This document shows, piece after piece, positions 18,805-27,861 of a DNA stretch of 64,000 bases. A model generated the notes under the pieces. That model did no database searches. It was given only the letters and a program-made list of their open reading frames with translations, and was not told the DNA's origin. Origin of the DNA: Peribacillus acanthi (lineage in GTDB: Bacteria > Bacillota > Bacilli > Bacillales > DSM-1321). Both the position numbers and the translations under genes were made by a program. The stretch spans positions 88,204-152,203 of the forward strand of contig NZ_QBBX01000011.1 of assembly GCF_003073175.1 (NCBI RefSeq), read 5' to 3'. Position 1 is the stretch's first letter. The number at the start of each line of letters is the position of its first letter.

Positions 18805-19570
18805 TTGCATCTAAAAGTAATGGAATCTATTCAAAAGCAAGCAGATATGGAAAATAAACAAGTTCTTTTTGCATCGATCGTAGGAAGTCATGCCTATGGA
18901 TTATCAAATTCCAACTCAGATTTTGATGTGAAATGGATTTATGTCGAAAAAGACAGAAGAAAGTATCTATCCTTAACTAGACCAAGCGATGTTTTATTAC
19001 AAACATGTACACCTATTGAAATGGAAGGGTGGGATATCTTTAAGGCATCTCATCTTTTCCATAAAAGCAATCCGGGAATGTTCGAATGGTTGACGACAGG
19101 AACTTGTTCTGTATGATGAAGGCATTGGTGACACTCTTCGGAGGTCAATGGAACAACATTATTCCTTGAAATCATTAGGCTATCATTACTATCAAATGCT
19201 AATAAAAAATGTGAAAAAACTTGAGACGATGGAGCAGGTTGGGATAATGGAAGTAAAAGTTTGTATCCAGGCTATTCGATGCTTTTGTATGCTAAGGAAC
19301 CTGTTGAAGCACCGAAAACTAGTCAAAAGTCTGCAGTTATCAACTTTACTAGATCGCATACCAATCGAAGGTAGGGTTGCTGAGGATTTTAGACTTGCTA
19401 TTGCTAGTAAAAAGCATTGTACAGGTATAGAGGAAGTTCCAATACACAGCATTCATGATTTTCTAAATAAACAACTCCCCGGGATTGAGAACGAATTAGC
19501 ACAACTCCCGATTGGTGAAAATGCGGAATCGTTATTGAACCGAGAAATCTGGCGGATTTTGCAAGTATGA
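18805..19570 (+). pseudogene. Frameshifted nucleotidyltransferase (YcgL/COG3541-like)
   Basis: The first part (18805-19116, TTG start after GGAGTGA) has the Pol-beta nucleotidyltransferase motif GSHAYGL...SDFDVKWIYV and ends prematurely at FEWLTTGTCSV. The frame is picked up by a +1 shift: read from about 19094 it gives ELVLYDEGIGDTLRRSMEQ and continues open to 19570. Joined, they make about 255 residues, close to the family's usual length. The cause is a net one-base gain (or two-base loss) near 19095-19105; no slippery heptamer is evident. It is a pseudogene or a sequencing error. The family resembles antitoxin-like or tRNA-type nucleotidyltransferases; its target is unknown. Confidence 0.75.
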
Positions 19571-19584
19571 GTAGGGGGCCTAAT

Positions 19585-20421
19585 ATGAGCATTTTTGTTG
19601 AAAAAGAGTGGGTAATGAATCAATTAACAAATAATAATATCATTTTAGTAGACTGCCATTTTCAATTAGGAAATCCTACATTCGGAAAAAATCATTTTTT
19701 AAAGGAGCATTTACCTGGTGCGGTATTCTTTGATTTAGAGGAAGATTTGTCTGGGCCAGTCCAAACACATGGAGGACGGCATCCATTACCAGATTTACAT
19801 GTTTTTCAAGAAAAGCTTCAGCAAAGTGGAATTTCTCCCAGTGATACCATTGTTGCATATGATGACGGATTAAGTCCTTATGCATCTCGTTTTTATTGGA
19901 TGATGAAATATGTTGGCCACGAAAAGGTATATATCTTAAATGGTGGACTTGCCGATTGGAAGAAGTCAAATTTACCTTTGGAAAAAATAGAAAATCAAAG
20001 AGAAAGAAGCAACTATTCTTTGAATATAAATCCTCAGATTCTTGCAGCATATAATGAGGTGAAGAGTTTCAGTCTAGGGCAACTTTCAAATTCCATCTTG
20101 TTAGATTCAAGGGATGAGAAACGTTATAAAGGTATAGAAGAACCAATTGATCGGATTGCGGGTCATATTCCTGGAAGTATCAATAATTTCTGGATGAACG
20201 GATTATCTGAAGGGAAATTTTTACTATCTGAAGAACAAAAGGAACGATTTAAACACCTTGATCCTAATAAAGAAATCATCGTTTATTGCGGTTCAGGGGT
20301 AACGGCTGCTCCTAATTATGTAGCTTTAAAGGAAGCTGGATTCCCAAAAGTCAAGGTATACATTGGAAGTTATAGTGACTGGGTTTCTTACCCTGAAAAT
20401 CCAGTAGAAAAGGAAACTTAA
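19585..20421 (+). CDS. Two-domain rhodanese sulfurtransferase
   Basis: Thiosulfate or 3-mercaptopyruvate sulfurtransferase, about 278 residues with two rhodanese domains. The N-terminal domain (LVDCHF to ILNGGLADWK) has no cysteine in its active loop (YDDGLSPYASR) and is structural. The C-terminal loop CGSGVTAAP has the catalytic Cys235. The CGSGVT loop is of the mercaptopyruvate type, whereas classical rhodaneses have CRxGxT. AGGGGG precedes the ATG at 19585; an earlier in-frame ATG overlaps the previous stop without a site. Confidence 0.88.
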   Translation: MSIFVEKEWVMNQLTNNNIILVDCHFQLGNPTFGKNHFLKEHLPGAVFFDLEEDLSGPVQTHGGRHPLPDLHVFQEKLQQSGISPSDTIVAYDDGLSPYASRFYWMMKYVGHEKVYILNGGLADWKKSNLPLEKIENQRERSNYSLNINPQILAAYNEVKSFSLGQLSNSILLDSRDEKRYKGIEEPIDRIAGHIPGSINNFWMNGLSEGKFLLSEEQKERFKHLDPNKEIIVYCGSGVTAAPNYVALKEAGFPKVKVYIGSYSDWVSYPENPVEKET

Positions 20422-20436
20422 AGTGAGGTATTCAAT

Positions 20437-21339
20437 TTGAAAGAATCAAAGTCTACTTATATGTTAATTGATGGCATGGCACTTCTATTTCGTGCATTTT
20501 ATTCTACAGCGATGACAGGACAGTTCATGTTCAATTCCAAAGGTGTCCCAACCAATGCTGTACAAGGGTTTCTTAAGCACATGCTTATGGCTGCGGATAA
20601 ATTCCAGCCGGCCCGTTTAGCAGTTTGTTGGGATATGGGCTCTAAAACTTTCAGAACAGAAATGTACCAGGATTATAAGGGCAATCGCCCTGCTCCTCCT
20701 GTAGAATTATTGCCACAATTCGATTTAGTAAAGGAAGCTGTTGAAGCTTTTGACATCCCGAATATTGGTTTAGAGGGATTTGAGGCCGATGATTGCATTG
20801 GATCTCTTACTAATTCACATAAAGAGGAACACCATATTCAAATTTTGACGGGAGATCAAGACTTATTACAACTTTTAGATCCTTCCGTTTCAGTGATTCT
20901 TTTGAAAAAAGGATATGGCAATTACGAGGTCCATAACGAGGAAACGTTCTTTGCATGGAAAGGAATTACACCAACTCAGATGGTTGATCTGAAAGCTTTG
21001 ATGGGTGATCCATCCGATAATTATCCAGGTGTAAAAGGGATCGGTGAAAAGACGGCTATTAAGCTTCTTCAACAGTTTGACCATATTGAAGGAATATTAG
21101 AGAACATAACACAACTGACTAAAACTCAACGTGCAAAGATTGAGGATGCTGTAGAACTTCTTCATATGTCAAGAAAGCTTGCCGCAATAAAATGCGACGT
21201 TCCGATTTCGTGTCCTTTGGAAAGCGCAATCTACAAATATGACAATGAAAAAGTACAAGCTATGCTCAAGTTCCATGAATTTAAGACGGTTTATAGGTAT
21301 ATCCCAAGTCCTTCCTCTGATCCTTTTGCATTGATATAG
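20437..21339 (+). CDS. ypcP: 5'-3' exonuclease YpcP
   Basis: Stand-alone homologue of the DNA polymerase I 5' nuclease domain, 300 residues. Metal-binding acidic motifs are present: LIDGMALLFRAFY, GFEADDCIG, LTGDQDLLQLL and the helix-hairpin-helix region MGDPSDNYPGVKGIGEKTA. It removes RNA primers and flaps. TTG start at 20437 with AGTGAGG upstream; it lies 15 bases after the sulfurtransferase gene. Confidence 0.93.
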   Translation: MKESKSTYMLIDGMALLFRAFYSTAMTGQFMFNSKGVPTNAVQGFLKHMLMAADKFQPARLAVCWDMGSKTFRTEMYQDYKGNRPAPPVELLPQFDLVKEAVEAFDIPNIGLEGFEADDCIGSLTNSHKEEHHIQILTGDQDLLQLLDPSVSVILLKKGYGNYEVHNEETFFAWKGITPTQMVDLKALMGDPSDNYPGVKGIGEKTAIKLLQQFDHIEGILENITQLTKTQRAKIEDAVELLHMSRKLAAIKCDVPISCPLESAIYKYDNEKVQAMLKFHEFKTVYRYIPSPSSDPFALI

Positions 21340-21409
21340 TCATACTATTGAATCTAGGGTATTATGTAGGAGGGAAAAAGAAACAGTTTTGTGAGGGATC
21401 AATCAGAAC

Positions 21410-21676
21410 ATGAAGACAGTTGAAGACTACATTTACTTCTTAGAGGACAAAGGGTTTCATTTCGCAGATGAAGCAATAGGCTTTATCTATTTTGGCAAGC
21501 AATATACAAATGCACCAGATTGGCTAGTGAATGTCTGTATAGAAATGACCTTGAAAGCTCAGAAACAATTTGATGGGAGTTTTTATGTTTCCTTGCTTGA
21601 ATCCATGACACACCAGAAAGTGGAGAATCGGCAGCAAGCATTATACGTGGCAGAACAATTTGGAGTTTTGGTATAA
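21410..21676 (+). CDS. Uncharacterised 88-residue protein
   Basis: Acidic, soluble, probably all-helical (TVEDYIYFLEDKGFHFADEA at the start). A single Cys, no known motif. GTGAGGG lies upstream of the ATG and the gene ends just before the shared hairpin at 21686. The family was not identified with certainty; it looks like a conserved Bacillaceae protein. Function unknown. Confidence 0.7.
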   Translation: MKTVEDYIYFLEDKGFHFADEAIGFIYFGKQYTNAPDWLVNVCIEMTLKAQKQFDGSFYVSLLESMTHQKVENRQQALYVAEQFGVLV

Positions 21677-21685
21677 AGAAACAGT

Positions 21686-21716
21686 AAAATAAAAGCCGTT
21701 GGAAATACCAACGGCT
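21686..21716 (-). terminator. Terminator of EamA gene
   Basis: AGCCGTTGG/CCAACGGCT hairpin with TTTTATTTTA on the minus strand; may also end the 88-residue gene. Confidence 0.85.
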
Positions 21717-21729
21717 AAATAGTACAAAT

Positions 21730-22650
21730 TTATGCAGACACCTTTTCTTTAATCAAGGTGTCCTTTTTTCGTGGTTTATTTGGTAATTCAGCCAGTATCA
21801 TCCCAGCAAAGATTAACAAACAGCCAATCAAGGTGGTTGTAGTGAATCGTTCTGAAATCCATAAGTAAGACGTAATAGCAGCAAATACGGGTTCCATAGC
21901 AAATATCAGGGCTACTCTTGTAGGTGATGTATAGCTTTGGAAGAAGGTTTGGGCCAAGAACGCGAAAGCAGTAGCCAATACAGCAGTAATAACCAAAGCC
22001 GAAAGTACTTCTGGTTGAGATAATATGCCTATATCAATCATTCTGCTAAAATCTTCTGTGCCTACACTAAAGCCAGTAGATAGTAAACCAACCGTTAGAA
22101 TTTGAATTAATGTCAATTCTAAAGCGGGAAAGATGCCAGCAAATTTTGAGGTAGTAATGATATGCATGGCAAACCCAATTGCACAAATAAAGACTAAAAT
22201 GTCTCCTGTATTAATGTTCGACGTTTGGATAGCTGTCATTAAATATAGTCCTGTCGCTGCAAATACTACCCCAATGACAGCATTTCTATGAGGTTTTTGT
22301 TTTAGTAGGAACAATGAAAATAAAGGTACAAGGATCACGCTCAACCCTGTAATAAAACCTGCCTTAGCTGGGGTTGTATATAAAAGTCCAAACGTTTGGA
22401 AGGCATATCCAATGAATAACCATATTCCCATTTTTATTCCTGCAAACAACAAGGGTTTAGAAAATCCAACGCTATGTTTTTTCCTTACTAAAAACCATAA
22501 ATATAGAATAATAAAGGCCAGTATAAAACGGACAGCATTGAAACTAAATGGCTCTAAATAAGAAATCGCATCTTGGACGAGGACGAATGTAGCTCCCCAA
22601 ATAAAAACAACCAATAATAATGTACTATCTGCAAGAAGTTTTTTATTCAT
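21730..22650 (-). CDS. EamA/DMT-family transporter
   Basis: About 306 residues, ten hydrophobic segments, two EamA repeats (VVFIWGATFVLVQ near the start; LIFAMEPVFAAITSYLW in the second repeat). Probable drug/metabolite exporter with unknown substrate. ATG at 22650 follows AAAGGGTG; an in-frame GTG at 22659 overlaps the stop of the RNase H-like gene, so the two genes form an operon. Confidence 0.88.
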   Translation of the reverse strand: MNKKLLADSTLLLVVFIWGATFVLVQDAISYLEPFSFNAVRFILAFIILYLWFLVRKKHSVGFSKPLLFAGIKMGIWLFIGYAFQTFGLLYTTPAKAGFITGLSVILVPLFSLFLLKQKPHRNAVIGVVFAATGLYLMTAIQTSNINTGDILVFICAIGFAMHIITTSKFAGIFPALELTLIQILTVGLLSTGFSVGTEDFSRMIDIGILSQPEVLSALVITAVLATAFAFLAQTFFQSYTSPTRVALIFAMEPVFAAITSYLWISERFTTTTLIGCLLIFAGMILAELPNKPRKKDTLIKEKVSA

Positions 22651-22655
22651 CGTTT

Positions 22656-23048
22656 TCACCCTTTATTTAATTGTACAGCCTTTCGAGCTAATTCATCAGC
22701 AGTCTTATTTTCAGAGCTCGGTATCCACTTTATAAAAAAAAGTGGAATTTGTTGATAAAGGTCCATTGCCTTTGCAAGTAAAGGAGCATAACGTTTGTTC
22801 TTAGCAAATTCCTTTTCTACCGCTGAACTGATTGCTTGTGAATCTGTTCGGAACGATACCGTTTGAAACCCTTTTTCTACACAAATTTCTAAGGCCTTAA
22901 TTAACGCATGATATTCCGCTTCGTGATTTTCCATTTCACCTAAAGGAATAGAGAATCTCTCTACCTGCCCATTGTTTTTTATGAATATGCCAGCTCCACT
23001 AGGACCGGGATTGCCTGCACTTGCACCATCAATATAAACTTCTATCAT
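22656..23048 (-). CDS. ypdQ: RNase HI-like protein (YpdQ)
   Basis: RNase H fold, 130 residues. The four acidic positions of the active site are visible: Asp in YIDGAS, Glu in NHEAEYHAL, Asp in RTDSQ and Asp in KTADELA. The basic handle helix is absent, as in YpdQ-type proteins. Cleavage of RNA in RNA-DNA hybrids is possible from the residues, but the B. subtilis relatives showed little activity. Upstream gene of a two-gene operon with the transporter. Confidence 0.88.
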   Translation of the reverse strand: MIEVYIDGASAGNPGPSGAGIFIKNNGQVERFSIPLGEMENHEAEYHALIKALEICVEKGFQTVSFRTDSQAISSAVEKEFAKNKRYAPLLAKAMDLYQQIPLFFIKWIPSSENKTADELARKAVQLNKG

Positions 23049-23363
23049 GACAAAGATGCCTCCCTAAGTATATACCTATGTAGTTTATCATAAATTATAT
23101 GAAAAATAGTGGTTATATAAAGTATTTAAAAATGCATTTCAATGCTTATAAAAAAAGTTAATAATGAAGGATAATAATCTATTTTGGGTAATATGAGAAA
23201 TATCATAATCAAAGTCTCTGTACCAAATTTTTTGAAAGTTTGTTTTCGTAATCTTTGTTGTTTTTTTTGTTTAATTATTGTTAAAGTCTGAGTTGATAGT
23301 ATTTGAATAGCGTTTATAAAAACGACTAAATAGTAACTTCTCAAATGTGGAAGGAATGATAGC
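23049..23363. other. Divergent intergenic region
   Basis: About 315 AT-rich bases between the two divergent RNase H-like genes. A degenerate left end of the GTTGATT repeat (GTCTGAGTTGATAG) sits at 23286-23299. No gene or clear operator is seen. Confidence 0.6.
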
Positions 23364-24017
23364 ATGCAGGTGAAAATACAATGGAAATTCACGCAGTCTA
23401 AAAAACCATCAACTATATTTTATTCCGAGTGGTTACAGGCTGGGGAAGCAATTGTCATTATGGAAGACCTTGAAAAAACAGGGCGAGCTTATGAAATAGA
23501 ATTCCAAGATGAAATCGGTACAATATGGACGAAAAAAGAATTGAAAAAATTATTAGAAGAAACAAAAGATGATCCACAGGATGTCGTCGTTTATTTTGAT
23601 GGAGGATACCTAAAGGAAGAGGGAATGGCAGGGAGTGGGCTAGTCATTTACTATACACAAAATGGTAGAAAACTACGATTAAGATTGAATAAAGTATTAG
23701 AAGGACTGTCATCGAATAATGAAGCGGAATACGCTGCTTTTTACGATGGTGTATTAGCGTTAGAGGATTTAGGAGTTCACCATCAAGCGGTAACTTTTAA
23801 AGGAGATTCACAAGTAGTGTTAAATCAGTTAGCAGGTGATTGGCCATGCTTTGAAGATGATTTCAATAAATGGCTTGATCGAATTGAAGAAAAACTTCAA
23901 GCCTTATCCATTCATCCAAAGTACGAACCGATAAGTCGAAAGCTTAACAGTGAAGCGGATAAACTAGCCACACAGGCCCTTCAAGGGACGATAATCAAAA
24001 GTACACTTGAGATATAG
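23364..24017 (+). CDS. ypeP: RNase HI-like protein with N-terminal extension (YpeP)
   Basis: About 217 residues. The N-terminal 70 residues are charged and resemble no catalytic domain. The RNase H fold follows, with Asp in VVYFDGG, Glu in NNEAEYAAF, Asp in FKGDSQVV and Asp in NSEADKLA, so a full acidic site is present. GGAAGGAATG precedes the ATG. Divergent from ypdQ; ypeQ follows 15 bases later. Confidence 0.88.
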   Translation: MQVKIQWKFTQSKKPSTIFYSEWLQAGEAIVIMEDLEKTGRAYEIEFQDEIGTIWTKKELKKLLEETKDDPQDVVVYFDGGYLKEEGMAGSGLVIYYTQNGRKLRLRLNKVLEGLSSNNEAEYAAFYDGVLALEDLGVHHQAVTFKGDSQVVLNQLAGDWPCFEDDFNKWLDRIEEKLQALSIHPKYEPISRKLNSEADKLATQALQGTIIKSTLEI

Positions 24018-24032
24018 AAAGGGTTAACGGAG

Positions 24033-24209
24033 ATGAATCGAAAAAGGATATTCAATGAAGTCCAAGACGTTTTGACATCTTATTGTGAAGGCTGCTTTGT
24101 ATATTCCCATCATAGAAAAGAGTTAGGAAGGAATAATGCCCATAAGTTTTGCATCACAAACTGCACAGTAGGTCAAAAGCTAAAAACTATTGGAAAGAAA
24201 CTATCATAG
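24033..24209 (+). CDS. ypeQ: Small zinc-finger protein YpeQ
   Basis: 58 residues with CEGC near the middle and CITNC toward the C-terminus plus two His (YSHH), a likely zinc site. Preceded by AACGGAG and 15 bases after ypeP, matching the B. subtilis ypeP-ypeQ order. Function unknown. Confidence 0.82.
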   Translation: MNRKRIFNEVQDVLTSYCEGCFVYSHHRKELGRNNAHKFCITNCTVGQKLKTIGKKLS

Positions 24210-24218
24210 ACATTTGAC

Positions 24219-24246
24219 AAGGAGGTGAATTACACCTCCTTTTTAT
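24219..24246 (+). terminator. Terminator after ypeQ
   Basis: AAGGAGGTG/CACCTCCTT hairpin followed by TTTATT. Confidence 0.85.
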
Positions 24247-24309
24247 TACCCCAAAAAAACAATTATGATACTATTAAAGTAACAAAAGGATGGTCGTAAG
24301 AGGTGAAAC

Positions 24310-26475
24310 ATGAAACTAATCATTGCAGAAAAGCCCGATCAAGGGTTAAAGCTGGCTGCACCATACAGCTTTAAGAAAAAAGATGGGTTTGTAGAAATTA
24401 CACCTAATGATACATTCCCAAAAGGTGCATTTTTAACTTGGGCGATTGGTCATTTATGTGAATTGATACCTCCCGAGGAATATGATGCATCATGGAAAAA
24501 ATGGAAGATTGATACCTTACCTATCATACCTAATAAATTTCAGCATCGTGTTATGAAAGCAAAATGGAAACAATTCAAAGTCATTCAGGGGCTTGTTCAG
24601 AATCCAAGTGTATCAGAAATCATAATTGCAGGTGATGCTGAACGTGAAGGGGAGGCAATCATTCGGATAATTCTAGGTCAATGCAGAAACCATAAACCAT
24701 TGAAAAGGCTATGGATTTCCTCTTTGACTGAAAATGCAGTAAAACAAGGGTTTTCTAATCTTTTAGAAGAAGATAAAACAAGAAATCTTTATCATGAAGC
24801 GTTAAGTCGGCAATGTGCGGATTGGCTAATTGGCATGAATGCATCAAGGGTTTACACATTACTTCTTCAGAAAAAAGGCATCCAGGACGTGTTTTCTGTT
24901 GGAAGAGTTCAGACACCTACATTAGCGTTAATTGTCAAACGGGAAAAAGAAATTCAACAATTTACTTCCAAGCCGTTCTGGGAAGTCATTTGTGATTTTT
25001 CAATAAACGGGAAAAAATACTCGGGGAAATGGCATAAAGATAAGGAAACTCGCATTGAAGATGAAAAGATGGCATTAGCCATTCAAAAATTCTGTTTGGA
25101 AAAGCCGGCCACTATTTCAAGTATAGAAAAGGAAAGAAAAGAATATCTTCCCCCATTTTTATTTAACTTATCTAGCTTGCAAGCGACAGCAAACAAATTA
25201 TATAAATTCCCTCCCAAAAAAACCCTTGATATTGCTCAAAAACTCTATGTCCAAGGCGTGATCTCTTACCCGCGAAGTGATTCTAGCTTTGTTACTAAGG
25301 AAGAGGCCAATGGTTTTCCGGACATTTTGAACAAGCTTTCGAAATTCAAAGATTTTTCATCTCTTTTCCCATTGCCTAAAGAATCTATCATGAATGACAA
25401 AAGATATGTGAATGAAAAAAAGGTAACGGACCATTATGCAATCATCCCTACTGAACAAGTCCCGAAAGAGGGAAGATTAAGTGGAGATGATTGGAAAATT
25501 TATGAATTGATTGCAAAGCGGTTAATTGCGGCGCACTATCCTAAAGCGATATTTGACTATACAACCGTTCATACGTTGGTAGATAAGAGAGCTGAATTCA
25601 TAACAAAGGGTAAAGAGAAAATACAGGATGGTTGGCGAAAAGTTTTATTTGAAAAAGAAAGCAAAGAAAAAGATGAGGAACAAGATCTGCCTACTCTTGA
25701 GTCGGGTGAGGAAGGTAGTGTCAAAAAAGCTAAAGTGAAAAAAGGAGAAACACAACCTCCCAAACGGTACACTGAAGGGCAGCTAATTACCCTAATGAAA
25801 ACGGCTGGTAAACATATTGAGGACCAAGAGCTTCAAGCCATGCTAAACAAGACGGAAGGATTAGGCACTGAAGCCACACGAGCAGGAATCATTGGAATTC
25901 TAAAGGATCGAGGTTATATTTCAGTTGTAAAGAACCAAGTTTATGCTACAGATAAAGGAATGGTTTTAATCGAGGCAGTAGGGAAAACCATACTAGCTTC
26001 TCCTGAAATGACGGCTAAATGGGAAACAAGACTTGAAGAAATAGGAGATGGGAATGCAGCTCCCTCGGAATTTATGAATCAAGTAAAAAAACTTTCCACA
26101 AAGCTAATACATGACGCCATTGAAAACGAAGCAAGTTGGGATTTTAAAGAATTTGATATGGAAAGCATGTCAAAAACAATGGTTCGAAAAGGAAAAAAAG
26201 TAGTTAAAAAAGCTAATCCACTTGGAAAATGCCCCGTATGTAATGGGAGTATTATAGACAAAGGAACTTTCTTTGGTTGCAGTGAATATACAAAGAACCA
26301 GTGCAAGTTTACGATTTCGAAAAAAATGCTTGGTAAATCTATAACACAAAAAAATATTCGTCTACTCTTAAAAGATGGAATCACTGAACAAATAGAAGGG
26401 TTTAAAAAAGAAGATAAAGTGTTTACTGCAAGGCTTTGTTTGAGAGAAGGAAAGGTTTCATTCCAGTATGGATAA
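24310..26475 (+). CDS. topB: Topoisomerase III (type IA)
   Basis: Type IA DNA topoisomerase of 721 residues. The Toprim domain starts at LIIAEKPDQG. Its acidic motif is DAEREGE at 109-115, where the second acidic residue is Glu instead of the usual Asp. The active Tyr320 lies in ISYPRSDSS. A C-terminal four-Cys zinc ribbon (641, 644, 657, 665) is present. It relaxes negative supercoils and decatenates using single strands. The substitution in the metal site is conservative. It has AGAGGTG before the ATG and no partner gene. Confidence 0.9.
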   Translation: MKLIIAEKPDQGLKLAAPYSFKKKDGFVEITPNDTFPKGAFLTWAIGHLCELIPPEEYDASWKKWKIDTLPIIPNKFQHRVMKAKWKQFKVIQGLVQNPSVSEIIIAGDAEREGEAIIRIILGQCRNHKPLKRLWISSLTENAVKQGFSNLLEEDKTRNLYHEALSRQCADWLIGMNASRVYTLLLQKKGIQDVFSVGRVQTPTLALIVKREKEIQQFTSKPFWEVICDFSINGKKYSGKWHKDKETRIEDEKMALAIQKFCLEKPATISSIEKERKEYLPPFLFNLSSLQATANKLYKFPPKKTLDIAQKLYVQGVISYPRSDSSFVTKEEANGFPDILNKLSKFKDFSSLFPLPKESIMNDKRYVNEKKVTDHYAIIPTEQVPKEGRLSGDDWKIYELIAKRLIAAHYPKAIFDYTTVHTLVDKRAEFITKGKEKIQDGWRKVLFEKESKEKDEEQDLPTLESGEEGSVKKAKVKKGETQPPKRYTEGQLITLMKTAGKHIEDQELQAMLNKTEGLGTEATRAGIIGILKDRGYISVVKNQVYATDKGMVLIEAVGKTILASPEMTAKWETRLEEIGDGNAAPSEFMNQVKKLSTKLIHDAIENEASWDFKEFDMESMSKTMVRKGKKVVKKANPLGKCPVCNGSIIDKGTFFGCSEYTKNQCKFTISKKMLGKSITQKNIRLLLKDGITEQIEGFKKEDKVFTARLCLREGKVSFQYG

Positions 26476-26571
26476 TCTCCTTACGATGGAAAAAGAGTCC
26501 CAATCCTTGTTATGTCCATAATAGTATAGTAAAATTTTTAATGATATGTGTTTTGAATGGGAGGATAAGGG

Positions 26572-27003
26572 ATGCCAACACCTAGTATGGAGGATTATAT
26601 AGAACAAATTTATTTACTGATTGAAGAAAAAGGATATGCAAGGGTTTCCGACATTGCAGAAAACTTGTCAGTACACCCATCCTCCGTGACGAAAATGGTT
26701 CAAAAGCTAGATCAAGAAGAATATTTAGTTTATGAAAAATATAGAGGATTAATTTTAACTCCAAAAGGCAAAAAGATTGGCAAAAGACTTGTATATCGCC
26801 ATGATTTGCTAGAACAGTTGTTAAGAACAATTGGTGTAAAAGAGGAAAATATCTATAGAGATGTTGAAGGTATAGAGCATCATTTAAGCTGGGATGCGAT
26901 AGACAGGATAGGGGATCTAGTTCAATTTTTTGAAGAGGATGAAAAAAGAATTAATCAGCTCCAAGCCATCCAAAAACAAAATGAGGACAATCAAAAGAAT
27001 TAA
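26572..27003 (+). CDS. mntR: Manganese-responsive repressor MntR
   Basis: DtxR-family regulator of 143 residues, nearly the length of B. subtilis MntR. All metal ligands are at the expected positions: Asp8, Glu11, His77, Glu99, Glu102 and His103. The N-terminal winged helix contains [20 protein letters not shown]. Binds Mn2+ and represses Mn uptake genes such as mntH; none lies nearby. GGGAGG precedes the ATG. Confidence 0.96.
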   Translation: MPTPSMEDYIEQIYLLIEEKGYARVSDIAENLSVHPSSVTKMVQKLDQEEYLVYEKYRGLILTPKGKKIGKRLVYRHDLLEQLLRTIGVKEENIYRDVEGIEHHLSWDAIDRIGDLVQFFEEDEKRINQLQAIQKQNEDNQKN

Positions 27004-27008
27004 AATGT

Positions 27009-27049
27009 AAAAAAGGGTTGCATAGACTATTACTGTGCAATCCTTTTTT
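27009..27049 (+). terminator. Terminator after mntR
   Basis: AAAAAGG-TTGCA paired with TGCAA-CCTTTTT with one mismatch, then T run. Confidence 0.82.
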
Positions 27050-27120
27050 GTTAGCTAATTGTTTGAATATTGATATAATTAACGGTACAGGAATGACAGA
27101 ATAGTGAGGAGTGCGTATCT

Positions 27121-27801
27121 ATGAATTCTTGGCATAAAGAAGCTGAAAAACAATGGGACCAATTTGCTGCAGAATGGTCGAGCAATGCTAAAGAAATGTG
27201 GGAAAAGGGAAGTAGAAAAACTATTATTCCGTTCTTTGTGAGTCATTTGGAAAATGGAGCTTTTATCGCTGACTTAGGTTGTGGTGACGGATATGGAACA
27301 ATAGAACTTGCACGACATGGAATGAAAGTTATAGGATTGGATTTATCAAGTGAAATGGTGGAAACAGCAAACGAAAAGGTCAAGGGTTTAAACGAGGTTC
27401 ATTTTATACAAGGCGATTTGAATCAGCTTCCATTGGATCCGGAATCATTGGATGGAACTATGGCCATCAATTCTTTAGAATGGACTGAAAATCCATTACA
27501 TTCCTTGAATGAAATCAAAAGAATAGTAAAGCCAGGTGGCGTCTCCTGTTTTGGGATATTAGGTCCGACTGCTGCACCAAGAAAGGCGCATAGTTATAAA
27601 CGTCTTTACGGTGAACAGATTATTATGAATTCTATGATGCCTTGGGAGTTCGCTAGATTGGCAGAAGAAAATGGCTGGGAACTAATTGCTGACCTAGGTG
27701 TTGAAAAAAGAGAAGCTAAACTGGAACAACTGATGTATTTGCCGAAGGAATTGCAACAGGCAGTTTGTTTTATGTGGTTATTCATATTAAAAAAGAAATA
27801 G
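27121..27801 (+). CDS. Class I SAM-dependent methyltransferase
   Basis: 226 residues with SAM-binding loop ADLGCGDGYG (about residue 57), motif II GLDLSSEM, and LPLDPESLDG before a putative strand 4. Resembles ubiquinone/menaquinone-type small-molecule methyltransferases; the substrate is unknown. An extended -10 (TGATATAAT) at 27071-27079 and GAGGAG before the ATG give it its own unit. Confidence 0.85.
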   Translation: MNSWHKEAEKQWDQFAAEWSSNAKEMWEKGSRKTIIPFFVSHLENGAFIADLGCGDGYGTIELARHGMKVIGLDLSSEMVETANEKVKGLNEVHFIQGDLNQLPLDPESLDGTMAINSLEWTENPLHSLNEIKRIVKPGGVSCFGILGPTAAPRKAHSYKRLYGEQIIMNSMMPWEFARLAEENGWELIADLGVEKREAKLEQLMYLPKELQQAVCFMWLFILKKK

Positions 27802-27805
27802 TGCC

Positions 27806-27846
27806 AAAAAGGATCAATCTCAATCATGAGAAATGATCCTTTTTTG
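27806..27846. terminator. Bidirectional terminator
   Basis: AAAAAGGATCA/TGATCCTTTTT between convergent genes, T-rich on both strands. Confidence 0.88.
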
Positions 27847-27861
27847 AGATGAACTAGTGGG

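Noticed and set aside
18790..19160. Programmed ribosomal frameshift in the nucleotidyltransferase
   Set aside because: No slippery heptamer, stimulatory stem or internal ribosome site found at the shift; simple mutation or error is more likely.
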